Positions 45,761-56,100 of a stretch of 64,000 nucleotides of DNA are shown in pieces. The position numbers and the translations under genes are program-made. The notes below the pieces were generated by a model that made no database searches, was not told the origin of the DNA, and saw only the letters and a program-made list of their open reading frames with translations. The stretch comes from Spirodela intermedia (taxonomy: Eukaryota > Streptophyta > Magnoliopsida > Alismatales > Araceae). How positions within the stretch are numbered: the stretch's first letter is position 1; each line of letters begins with the position of its first letter. Where the stretch lies: assembly GCA_902729315.2 (NCBI GenBank), contig LR746267.1, positions 1,851,501 to 1,915,500 on the forward strand, given 5' to 3'.

Positions 45761-46036
45761 TATTGTTTTTGTAACTTTTATTTGACCTTCCTAGTGATCT
45801 ATGATATACAAGTAAAACACAAGCACAATATGGAGACATGCTCAAGAAGGCTGAAGATATGATTGGTTAATACTGCACATATTTGCTAAGACATAAATGA
45901 ACATGTTACTGGCAAAGGAATAAACCAAGGAATGGTTTGAAGCATAAACCCAGACATAAGCTGGTAAAATGATTAACGAAGTGAATGGCCAGTCTACATT
46001 CAATTTATCTCAAGACTTGGTCAGGGCTCAGCCCAC

Positions 46037-46419
46037 AGCTATAACAAAGATGCAAGGGAGAGTGAGGAGCTCTTCACCATTCCACCAGCATTTTTTTGCC
46101 ATTCCTGTAGCCAGAGATTCCCCACTCGACTAGCACGCACTCAAAGAAGTTATGTCCTTCAGCAGCAACGCTGGAGCAGCTGTCATTCTCCTGGTGCTCA
46201 CTGCATCTCCCACGATTTTTCAAGCCTCAGCCAGTTCTCTGATTATATTATCAGGCCATGGTGCGCCAGGAGAACCAAGGACGTTAATGGCTGTGGGTGC
46301 TTCGACATCAGTGGCTACCACAGAGAGTACTGCTTAGTGTTCATGAATAACCTGACTCCGAGGCTCCTACTGCAAGGGCTCTTTCTGTTGGCTTGAAGGA
46401 GGCCCGTTGTTGTGAATGA
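46037..46419 (+). pseudogene. MiAMP1-like pseudogene (copy H, third class)
   Basis: The leader is like those of copies G and J. The ATG at 46152 opens a good signal peptide (MSFSSNAGAAVILLVLTAS, ending QASAS) and SSLIILSGHG. One lost base just before the first Cys then shifts the frame. In the corrected frame the family segment C-A-R-R-T-K-D-V-N-G-C-G-C-F-D is visible with all three N-terminal Cys. Further shifts follow near 46355. The C-terminal third is cut off at about 46419, exactly where segmental duplication copy 2 begins, so the duplication junction probably removed it. Confidence 0.8.
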
Positions 46420-46430
46420 AACAATCCCTA

Positions 46431-47305
46431 TGCGGACACATGTAAAAGTTGCAGCTCAGAACCAACATTTAGTCATCTTCTGAAGAATTAGTAGAGATTG
46501 AAAAAATAATCTCATTACGAATAGTTTCCTCTTGAACAACATTTACTGCATCAAATGATAACCTATCTTGAACCTTTCTTTTCTCCTCTCATTTTTCACA
46601 TTTTTTCTTGATATGCCCTCTTTAGATTCATTCATAGTATTTGTATTTCTTTATTGAGATAAGTTTCATCTTGAACTGTCTATTGACCAGGTTATTTTTC
46701 TCTATTTTTGTTATAATAATCATACTAACTTCTCTATTTCCCTATGACTCTATAATTCTCTTTTATTTAATCATTTAAATTTAAGAAAGCTTTGACATTC
46801 CATTGAGATATCATCGCATTCATATAATAGTATATAGAAAAAATAATAATATAAAATACTTAAGGAATATTAGAATATAAGAACATGATATTTATCATCA
46901 ATTTTAACACTAAAACTTTTCAGATCTATAATAATATTTATAAACTCATTTAGATAATGATCAATGGGCATGCCGTCTATCGCTTGAATAGTGTATACTT
47001 GAAGAATAACCTATTTGTGAGAAACTTTGGCAAATCTTGACTTGAGCTACAGTTAAAATTTTGGTAGGGTGTCTTCATAAATAAAATCTTGTAGCACATC
47101 ATTCATTAAACATAGTCAAATTATGGTAAAAATACATTTCATATACTCTTCTTTCTCTTTGTCCTTGCACGCACTTGTTAAAGTTTTCTTGCCTGTCACT
47201 ATCTTATTCTTTGTTGTACCAGTAGTGACTACACCTTCAGCTGTTAAATGTGAAAATTCCTTAACTTTCCATCAAACACTTCAATTTTGAACTTCATTAC
47301 TAATG
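46431..47305 (-). mobile_element. Ty1/copia gag relic, copy in segmental duplication 2
   Basis: It is equivalent to 13341-14300, with the same zinc-knuckle relic (near 46600-46660 on the minus strand) and a GMPID-like motif near 46970. It carries private substitutions and stops, and its LTR has been lost. Confidence 0.6.
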
Positions 47306-49189
47306 TTAAATGGGGCATTTCCTCTTCCAGCCATTTATTTCAACCCGACCGTTCTCAGATTATCTCTGCCCATAAATGGGTCATTTCAGTCTGTGAGAAT
47401 TGCTCCACAATTGGACCAGCACTACCTCTCACGGATTAGCTTCTCCTTCTCTTTATCATTAACTGCCACCGCGTAAATAGATGAGTTACATTGAACAGCT
47501 GCAGCTACTTTGACATCAGGAGATATCGGGTGGATTACAACTTCATGGTCATAGAGGATTAGGAAGCCAGGCTATACGCTAGGTACAACTGCCGCGACTC
47601 ATCCCAGCACCTCCATAAAGAGACCCACTGCTGCGGCCCCAATAGTTATAAAAGCATCCGCATGTTCTGCTGAGCTTGATCCTTTTTGCTGAGATCCATG
47701 TAAAAGAATGTTGGCCAACAAGGCAGCTTCTGGAAAACCGTTTGCGTGAAGTGACCTGAAAGAATTTATTTTTTTTCTTCTTTTTGTGTTCATCATATTC
47801 TCCACGCTATTCATTTCACCTGTTTCACATCGTCCTGAAGCCAACCTGTCGCTGCGGATTCATGTTACGTAGTGTTGAAGTATGTATAGAAGAGAATGAA
47901 TTTATCATTCACTTTTTACAACATACTGGAAGCTATGGACAAGTCTTGCACACTTAAGGATGTTACCCTTTCACCGGGTAGACAGATACAACAGCATACA
48001 AGCTCCTGGAAGTAAGAGGAACCCTTGGCCTATCGAATCGGAAGGAAATTCCAGTTGGAAAAATGAGCCATCGGTCTGAATGAAGGTCCTCAAATAAGAT
48101 CGGGGCAGATTCTTGAATCCTTACTCGCAGATCAAATGGCCATCGTCGCGCGCTGATTGCGAAGCAGGGCCAAATTACTTCTTTTACTCATCTCGGCCAT
48201 TGCTTTACTAATCTTTCTTCCTTTCCTGTTGAAGTTCATGAACCAGCTTGGAGTTCTGTAAATATATACCAATTCAGCCAATGATATGGGCTGGGAACTA
48301 CATTTGTAAAGTCTGTCGAACGAAGTATGTGTTACAGATTAATGAGTTGCTTATGAAAGTAAGCGGACGATATTCCTGGTTTTCTTAAACATGCCGTAGA
48401 GAACCCCGTTAACGAAACGGATCAAAGGCTTTAACTAGGCCATACGCTCAGAGTCTTGTGTACTGTTCTACTCTTTTCCTTCGTCGATTCAACGCTACTC
48501 CGTCAGTCTTCGTTTCGCAGAGCCAGTTCGTATACTTTTCGAAACGAACGATTATCGAAACACTTTCATGAATAAATCAGCATCCACAAGTGTTTTTCAG
48601 TCGGCATAGAAATTTATAAGACTTTGTCCTAACCTCAAAACTGGTTTAAAGCACGTCTTAATCGGAGTACCTTGAGATTTCCTTTTTTTTAATCTAGTCA
48701 ACGTTATCATCCGTAAACGACAGGCAGCTGGCTACCACATACTAGTCCTTTTGATCTTGACCCGTGAGTACAGACAGGAAGTTGGACACGAGCATCAAAT
48801 GTTATCCATGTCTATCCCTTTCTCAGTTACAACTACATCATTTTCCGGTGAAAACCGCGTATTTTCTACATTATCCAGGAGGCACGACCAATTCAACGGA
48901 TACCATTGGTATCTACACGTCATATCGAGATCTTTCCCTCTTTAGGATGTCCGTGAGCACGGTTCCTAGAAGATCGTCATTAATGTTGGGGATGAAATGC
49001 TGCATGGTTGATCGACGGGAAGGTAGTAGACGAAGAATTTCTTCCTAGGCGCAAGGATACGGCAAGCATTGCCTTGAGGGAAAGTACGCTTGGCGGCGAA
49101 ATGAAAAACTCGCGAACAGTGGATTGGGGTCGACCGGCATCCTACGTGAAAGTTACGCATTTTCCTGGTGGTCGTGAGTTGATTATTTT

Positions 49190-49205
49190 AACGACACGTG
49201 ACGTT
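49190..49205. promoter_or_regulatory. G-box site, near-palindromic duplicate
   Basis: AACGACACGTGACGTT is the counterpart of the perfect palindrome at 16626-16641. The CACGTG core and right TGACGT arm are kept, and one substitution breaks the left arm. It lies about 490 bases upstream of the ATG of copy I. Confidence 0.45.
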
Positions 49206-49603
49206 TGAGCAAATAGTTCATTTTAAGACGACTACATTCCTTTGTACTCTCAACACGATAAATGCCGGACTCAACATTACCTGCGTGTATATCAGAGATG
49301 ACCAGGATGCTGTACTCGACAAGGGGACGACTGAATGAGAACCCTCCCCAAGGAGGTTACCCACACGTAATTCTCTTCCGACCTCCCACGGGCCAACTTG
49401 AAGCACACGGAAGCCAGCTGGTCGATAAATCGCCAAATAAGACCGAGAGAAAACATTGGGCTAAATTAAAATTAAATATATAATGGATGACAGCAATTGA
49501 TATTTGCGCATCCTGACGACGGCATCAAAGAAGTCTACGCACCCCTGGGCGGTTAGATCGTAGTTTTGTCATCCCAGCTCTCGGTTTTCTGCCATCATCT
49601 TCC

Positions 49604-49610
49604 TATAAAT
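49604..49610 (+). promoter_or_regulatory. TATA box of copy I
   Basis: TATAAAT in the context CCTATAAATTGGACAGG, 87-93 bases upstream of the ATG, matching copy F. Confidence 0.75.
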
Positions 49611-49696
49611 TGGACAGGGGCGACAGCGAGGAGCTCACAACCCGAACTGCACCTGCATACCCGAACCCTGAGCTTCCCATCGGCCCTTCCCACGCT

Positions 49697-50020
49697 ATGG
49701 CAACCACCGCCAGGACCCCGACAGCCGCTGCAGCTGCCGTTCTCGTCTTGCTTATCGCTGCTGCGGTCGTTGCCCCGGCATCTGCCAGCACGCTGACGGC
49801 CTTCTCAGGACCTGGGTGCGCCGGGAAAACTAAGGACGTCAACGGCTGCGGGTGCTTTCCCCTCACCGGCTACCAGGGAGGGTACCACTTCGTCTTCACT
49901 GAGGGCCAGAAGGCAAGGCTTTACACCGGCTCCCACTGCAAGGGCTCCTCCACCCTCCTCAAAAAGGAGACCCGCTACTGCGCCCATTACGGTTACAAGA
50001 GCATCCGCATGATATGCTAA
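49697..50020 (+). CDS. MiAMP1-like secreted antimicrobial peptide (copy I)
   Basis: This intact frame encodes 107 residues. An in-frame ATG at 49610 would add 29 residues, but it overlaps the TATA box, so 49697 is the start. The signal peptide runs over residues 1-31 and ends APASA. Mature residues 1-77 have Cys at 11, 21, 23, 51, 65 and 77, as in copy F. It differs from F at 2 of the first 51 mature positions but at 10 of the last 26, and it is more basic (about +7 by count). Strand motifs GYQGGYHF and GQKARLY are conserved. AATAAA follows at 50048-50053. It lies in segmental duplication 2. An apoplastic antifungal or antibacterial role is inferred from the family. Confidence 0.93.
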   Translation: MATTARTPTAAAAAVLVLLIAAAVVAPASASTLTAFSGPGCAGKTKDVNGCGCFPLTGYQGGYHFVFTEGQKARLYTGSHCKGSSTLLKKETRYCAHYGYKSIRMIC

Positions 50021-50047
50021 GCGTGCCCAGTAACTGTAATGAAACTA

Positions 50048-50053
50048 AATAAA
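50048..50053 (+). terminator. Polyadenylation signal of copy I
   Basis: AATAAA lies 28 bases after the stop and is followed by the GCAACTGTCGATGCGGGC signature shared with copy F and with the upstream flanks of minus-strand copies B to E. Confidence 0.6.
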
Positions 50054-50509
50054 GAGCAACTGTCGATGCGGGCGCAACAACCCGTATCGGACAGCAAGTG
50101 TCGTCTGCTGTTCATTGTACTTGCAACCCACATATGCTCTCAGCATGGACTGATCGGCCGGTCGGCCACTCGTCCGTATAAATAAATCAGACAGGTAACC
50201 ATTCGGTACTCCCCTGTGTGATGCGGAGAACATACTAGCTACGAAGCTCTATTACTCGACAACCCGACAAACCCTCCCTTCTCGAAGACGGCTTTCTGCG
50301 TTCGGGACCGCGTCGTGGAGATAAATCGACGCACCGCGTGGTTTAAGTCTGAAGTTTACATCCAGGCCAGACGTCCCAAATTTTACTCGATCACCCCGCG
50401 CGGTTTCGCTCCATCCTATTCCTATAATTCAGGTGGAGAGGAGGTCGGGGATCTCCCCACCCGTCGGCCAGAACCATTCCGAGGTCGGGGAACATTCCGA
50501 GGACCTTGC

Positions 50510-51660
50510 TCGCGGACCTGGTGGCCATCGCCGTGCGCTAATCTAGAAGCAGGAACAAATTAGCTTTCCCATCGTCTTGGCCATCAGTTTACTACTCTTT
50601 TTTCCTTCGCTGTGAAAGCTCATGAAGCACCTTGGAGTTCTGCCAATATCCACCATGTCAACCAATGATATGGGCTATTAACTGCATTTATGAAATATAC
50701 TGAATAAAGTTTGTGTTACGGATTTATAAATTATGTGCAGACCTCTGTATTACTCGCTTCGAACATACTTCCATCCCCGAAGCTCTTACACTCACCCACC
50801 CGAATATACGGCGGGTCATCAATAGACGGGTGATGGTAAGTTTGAACCAAGTCAATATACGTGTGATTTTCGCGTTAACGTAGCGATTGTTACCCAGAAA
50901 ACTACGATGAAGACTCCTTCATCAGTCTTCGAAATAAATTTTACGACCTTTTGCGGCGAGTTCAATGTAAATAAGTTGCATTTGCGGACGTGCTGTGTTA
51001 AAAACAGACGCTACCTACACTCGCCTGACGTCCCGTCGTACACGGAAACTTTAAAATGAAAGCTAAATGGATAAGGTGTCGTCGGAGGACTTAGTCGCGG
51101 ACCAAATGGCGTTCTCCTTGCCCTCATCTAGAAGTCCCAACTAAATATTTTTTTCTCCATCTCGGCCATCTTGTTACAATTTTTTGCTCTGGCTATTAGA
51201 ATTGTTGAAACACCTTAATGTCTTTGGTGCGTATGCACCGTTTCAGCCAGTAATACTGGCTGTGAGTTAAATTTTTGAAATCTTTTGAATAAAGTATGTG
51301 ATACGCATTAATATATTAAATGCAGACCACCGCATTGTTCATTTCGAACTCACTTCCATCCCGAAGCTCTTATGCTTACCCACCCGAAGATATCAATGGC
51401 CACCAACATACGGGTGATGGTAGGTTTGGACCAAGTCAATATACGGGCGATTTTCGCTTTAACGGAGACTGGTATACAGAAAACTATAGTGACATCTACC
51501 TAATCAATCTTACAAATAAATCTTATGACCTTTGCTTCGTGAAGTGCTCTGTTAAGAAAGACACGCTACCTACTCCCGCCTCATATCCCGTCAAACACGG
51601 GAACTTAGATGTCAATTTAAAATTAAAGTTGGATGGATAAGGTGTCGTCGGAGGAAGATC
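50510..51660 (+). repeat. Two tandem units of about 575 bases
   Basis: Unit 1 is about 50510-51087 and unit 2 about 51088-51660. Both start with a CGCGGACC motif, pass through TCTAGAAG, GATATGGGCT or its equivalent and ACTTCCATCCC(C)GAAGCTCTTA, then GGTGATGGTA.GTTTG and CGCTACCTAC. They end GGATAAGGTGTCGTCGGAGG. The 106-codon frame in unit 2 (51320-51640) is not open in unit 1, so I do not call it a gene. Confidence 0.7.
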
Positions 51661-52440
51661 GAAAGCGACATCCAGATGGATAACGTGTGGCCACAAACCC
51701 TATTTCCATCCTTTATGGTAGAGACCATGCTTTTGTTGTCATATGTGACGAGGTAAACTACAATAGAAATCCGGTGTTGTGACAAGTTCAGCAGGCCCCC
51801 AAATCACAGTAACCTGCCTCAGTCACGTTTGTTGGGACATAATTCAAAGATAAAGCGTACATGAAATTTCGTAGTACATATTTGTTGGCGCTTTCCGACG
51901 ACATGTCGAAATAATTCTTTCAAATGTGAACCGTGTTTAATGTCTCTTGTCATCAACCCTATCCAGTGCAGGGTTTCTAGGAATCATTCCAATCGCTTCG
52001 ATGATGTCTTCATCACTGCTCATAGAATGAACGTCATAAACAATTGACGTCTGCCGACGTGCTCGGTTACAAGACGCCACCTACTCAACAGTCACACTCA
52101 GGCACAGGTATAATTCAATTCTACGGACACTATGTCTGAGGAGGAAAGTCCTTGGCCGTTACCGTATAATGAAAGCTGTACGAATCAAGTGTCGCCAAAG
52201 GATAACCGGAATAAAGTCCAGAGAGGCTATGTGCCACCAACCCTGTTTGAAGTTCGAGCAAACCACGATGTGTTGACGAGTGAAGGAAGCCCTCAAATGA
52301 AAAAAACCAACGCCAATCATGTTTTTCGGCGAATAACCCACGATGTGCCCGAAATAACCCTACATTAGCATCTCGGTTTCCTGACGAGATAACCAACTCA
52401 AAGACGATCCTAGAGGAGGCCTGTCATTGTTTAATTTATC
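51661..52440. other. Spacer upstream of copy J
   Basis: Short overlapping frames on both strands (up to 88 codons) have no family resemblance. GACGCCACCTACTC near 52074 recalls the tandem repeat unit. No gene is supported. Confidence 0.4.
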
Positions 52441-52523
52441 CCAGGCGTAGTGATGCCCCTTTCTATGGCTAAAGATGCAACGGACAGGAGGGTAAAGGCC
52501 TCCACCATTCCACCTTCAGTGTT

Positions 52524-52898
52524 TTGCCAATACTGGAGCCAGAGACTTCCCACTCTCCTCCTTCAGAAGATACAGCCACCACCAGCAAGTTTGCAGCAAC
52601 TGCGATTCTCCTGCTTCTCCTCGCTACTGCCGCCATTGTGCCTGCGTCGGCCAGTACCCTGACGGCATTCTCGGGCCCAAGGAGCACCGGGAGAACCAAG
52701 GACGTCACCAGCTGTGGGTGCTTCAACAACAGCGGGTACCAGGGAGGGTAATACTTCGTGTTTACTCAGGGTCAAGCCGCCACGCTGTACGAAGGCTCCC
52801 ACTGTAGGGTCTCTTCTGTTGGCTATAAGAAAGAGACCCATCGTTCCAAGCCGAACAGTTTTAAGAGAATCTATATGATCTCTAAAGCGGGCTCATGA
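52524..52898 (+). pseudogene. MiAMP1-like pseudogene (copy J, third class)
   Basis: The expected initiator is ACA at 52572-52574, although an earlier in-frame ATG exists at 52524. The signal peptide core and its PASAS end are preserved, then STLTAFSGP. The first Cys is Ser (PRSTG), and the CGCF pair is kept. A Tyr codon has become TAA at 52749-52751 right after GYQGG. Reading through, FVFTQGQAATLYEGSHC is recognisable, but the fifth and sixth Cys are Ser, and the stop lies several codons late, at 52896-52898. There is no TATA box at the position seen in copy G. It is a clear pseudogene; the losses include both partners of the presumed first-fifth disulfide. Confidence 0.88.
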
Positions 52899-52955
52899 AG
52901 CATCAAATTATCAAGAAGTCACTGTTGAAGAAATTGGGCTTGGTCCAGTTCAATA

Positions 52956-53113
52956 CGTTAGTTTAGTTGAGCCTAGCCTATTTCAGAGTTAGTTGGAAGA
53001 TATTTTTGTCCTTAAGGTTTAGGTAAAAATCCCCATGGACTAGGCTGTTGAACGTGCACTGTACTATTCCACTCTCTCCTTTCTCTACTTTTTCCTATAT
53101 TATCTCTTCAACA
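52956..53113 (+). repeat. 5' LTR of the copia element
   Basis: The 158-base LTR begins GTTAGTTTAGTTGAGCC and ends CTCTTCAACA, immediately before the primer-binding site. It differs from the 3' LTR at very roughly one in six positions and has about 16 extra bases near its end, which indicates an old insertion. Confidence 0.75.
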
Positions 53114-53125
53114 TGGTATCAAAGC
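53114..53125 (+). other. Primer-binding site (initiator tRNA-Met type)
   Basis: TGGTATCAAAGC directly follows the LTR and differs by one base from TGGTATCAGAGC, the usual copia site complementary to the 3' end of initiator methionine tRNA. Confidence 0.75.
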
Positions 53126-56100
53126 ACGCTTCTTATCTCTCTAAAACAAACTTTGATTAAGGCACACCGTTTATAGATCATCTCTTTGGTGATCTGAATC
53201 TCATCCTACATGATTAGGGCTGGCTTCTAGTTATGGATCAAATTTTTAATTATTTCTGGAGCATCCTACATCAAGTTTCTGGTCATGGATGAAGTCATTT
53301 CCATAGCCAAAGTATTGAAACATTGTTGCAAAGTTTATCAATTATATTTACAAAAAGGGCATTGAAGTCAGATCTCTCTCACTTTATCAGAACTTCTAGT
53401 TCTAATCTAGTGGCATACTTTTCATGAAATGGAGGATAAATAATATTCTAGAGACCTTGTGGAAAATACAGTTACCACTAGCTATTATCCTTTTCCTGCT
53501 ATGCAGGGTACATCTACTAAATAGATGGTAATAATTTTTACTTTTTTGAAACCTCTTTTAAAATTTTTGTTGGTGCTCACAATTGTATACTTATACTTTG
53601 CCAAGCTGCACTAGGGCTTAAGAATGATGATTGGGATGCTGATGATGATTAGGACACTACATGCTTATTGAATTGTATACAACAATCTATTGCTAGACAA
53701 GTATCATCACATGATTCAGCCAAGAACATAAGGGAGGTAGGTGATCAACTATTTCCATAAGAAAAATATTTATTGTCTTTCCAAGTAATTGAAAGACATT
53801 CAAACCTTTAAAAAACGTTCAATAAATTTAGTTGATTGTTACTGTTAGAGGTTTGTGAAATGAACAAGACACTTCTCACCCCATCACATCTAACATTGTT
53901 GAGATAGGCAAATGGATGTCATCCAATCAGTGCCGTTTTATCTGCTCTCCAGATTATAAAAATAGTGGGAGATCAAATGATGACCATAGAAGAGATCCCA
54001 TTGTGAGCACTATCATAGAACTAATCATATTGTGGATCAATGTTGGATTAAGCATGGATACCTTAGTGGACAGTCAACACTAGTAGCTAATCAAATATCT
54101 ATTAATGTGGAGGAAACAACAGAAGTTACTATTTTTAAGAAAGAGTGATATATTTTGCCAGTATAATCAGGAAAAATAATTGTTGACCATATCTAATTGA
54201 CCATATTTACTACTACATCAGTGATTAGTCAGACATACTCATACTTTATTTACAGATCTCGTTGATTCTTTGGATTGCAAATTTTGACAATTCCTCTCAT
54301 ATTGTAGGTGATGGCTCTTTATTTAGAGCCTTACAACCTTTCTCAAAAGCATTTCATGTGCTTATTGCAGGTGGCTCTTTATCTCTTGTGATTGGTCTTT
54401 GTCATGTTTCTCTTTCTCCTTTGTTAACCCTTCAAGATGTCATATGCCCCACTTTGCCATCAATCTTTTGTCCATTAGTGAACTCACCAAATCCTTTAAT
54501 GTTGCGTCTCTTCTATGATGCCTTCTTTGTGTTATAGGATCTCTATACAAAAAAGCAGGTTGATGGTACGTTTCACTGTGATGGATTATTTTTACTAAAC
54601 CTTCAATCCATACATCTGTAGTCCCATGTTATTATGACATCCAAGCTGTTGCTTCTTCCACTACATCATTGGTTGGGTCATCCTAGTGTAATAGTGCTTT
54701 TGACGAAATTTTTTGAGTCCTTCCTCTTCACTCTAAATTGTGAAGCATGTCAATTTGGCAAACATCTATTCTCTTAATTTTTCTTCAAATGTGTTAGTCC
54801 AAAATAGTTTCCTCTTGTTGTACTTTATGCTGATCAATGCAGCCCTACTTAGTCTACATGGCTTTCATTATTTTCTTGTGTTTGTTAATGACATTACTCA
54901 AGTAATTTCCGTATTACTACTGACCAGTCTATATGCTTAAAGAAAATATTGAAAGTTCCCATATTATTCCAAATTTATTTTAAAATATATAACGTGAATA
55001 TTTTGAAAACATTATGATACTTTCTAGTGATAATGGCAGCAAGTTTGTTAATAATATAATTTGTACGTTTATTCCTTCACTAAGTGTAGTACACAAGAAT
55101 GTGTGCTCAAACATCCCAACAAAATGGAGTGACATAAGCTCAGTTACATTATTCGTTAGATGTCTTGCATACCTATATCTTTTAGATAAATGTTCCTAGT
55201 TCATATTAATCTGATAATGTTCTTAACATATCTCATTGATGGACTCTAATTTTAGTTAATTAAAGTCCTCAAATCTTAAATTTATAAATTGACTCGAATT
55301 ATATTTCTACTTCAATTATATAGTACATTTCGGGTCAAACATAGGGAGAATTATGTGATTGGTTGATGTATATTAATTTATGGCCTAATTCTAATTCGTT
55401 TTATTTTTGAAAATTTAGCAGCAAAGATGAATGTGGAATTCCCTAAATCTTTTAAGAAACTTGAATGCATGTTGAGAGGAGAAATCTCTCAAAGTCTCAC
55501 CAAGCAACATGTAAATTGGTTATGGATGTTTGATGGAAATACTTCAGCGAATTTGAATGATCTAATCACCGAAATGAGGATGGCCACTAACTGATGAAAT
55601 GTGAATTGCATTAAATGAAAATTATGAGTTCAATTACAACAAATTAAAAAGGAACGAAATGGAAATAAACTTCTCCCTCTTGTTCTGACAGACGTGGGGA
55701 GAGAAGAGTGGCCTCACATTGGGGCTTCTTCAGTCAATCCTCTTCTTGCTGTGCCAAGGGAGGAGATCCACGATCGTTGCTCGGCATTGTCACCGCCAGA
55801 AGGGAAAGGAGGGAAGAGCTGACCAACCTATGATGTGTAGGCAGTGTCGAGGGAGAAGGGGAGAGGAGGCCAGTTCCACAACAGTAGAGAATCGTGACAA
55901 ATAGGGGAAGAGGAAGAGGTGATCGCGAATGAGAGGGTAAGTTGGTGGCCGGTCCTCTTTTGGGATCATATGCCTTATTACCCCTTATGCCCCTCTCAAT
56001 CTACAAAAATAACAAGTTAATTTTACAGTTTTACCTTTTTATGGTTGCTAATTCTTCAATAGACCATGATTAAACTTGGAATAAATATATGCTCATGCTC

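Larger units (their letters stand above)
46431..50308 (+). repeat. Segmental duplication copy 2 (partner 13341-17806)
   Basis: The order and orientation of copy 1 are kept: copia gag relic, GGGGCATTTCCTCTTCC block, CTCGCGG module, shared distal module, G-box site, gene and 3' flank. The LTR block and about 80 bases near 49290 are missing. Its left edge truncates pseudogene H. Confidence 0.85.

Noticed and set aside
49610-49696. 29-residue N-terminal extension of the copy I frame
   Set aside because: The upstream ATG overlaps the TATA box, copy F lacks the extension, and the downstream ATG precedes a perfect signal peptide.
51320-51640. 106-codon frame in the second tandem unit
   Set aside because: The frame is not open in the first unit, and no domain or signal peptide is visible.
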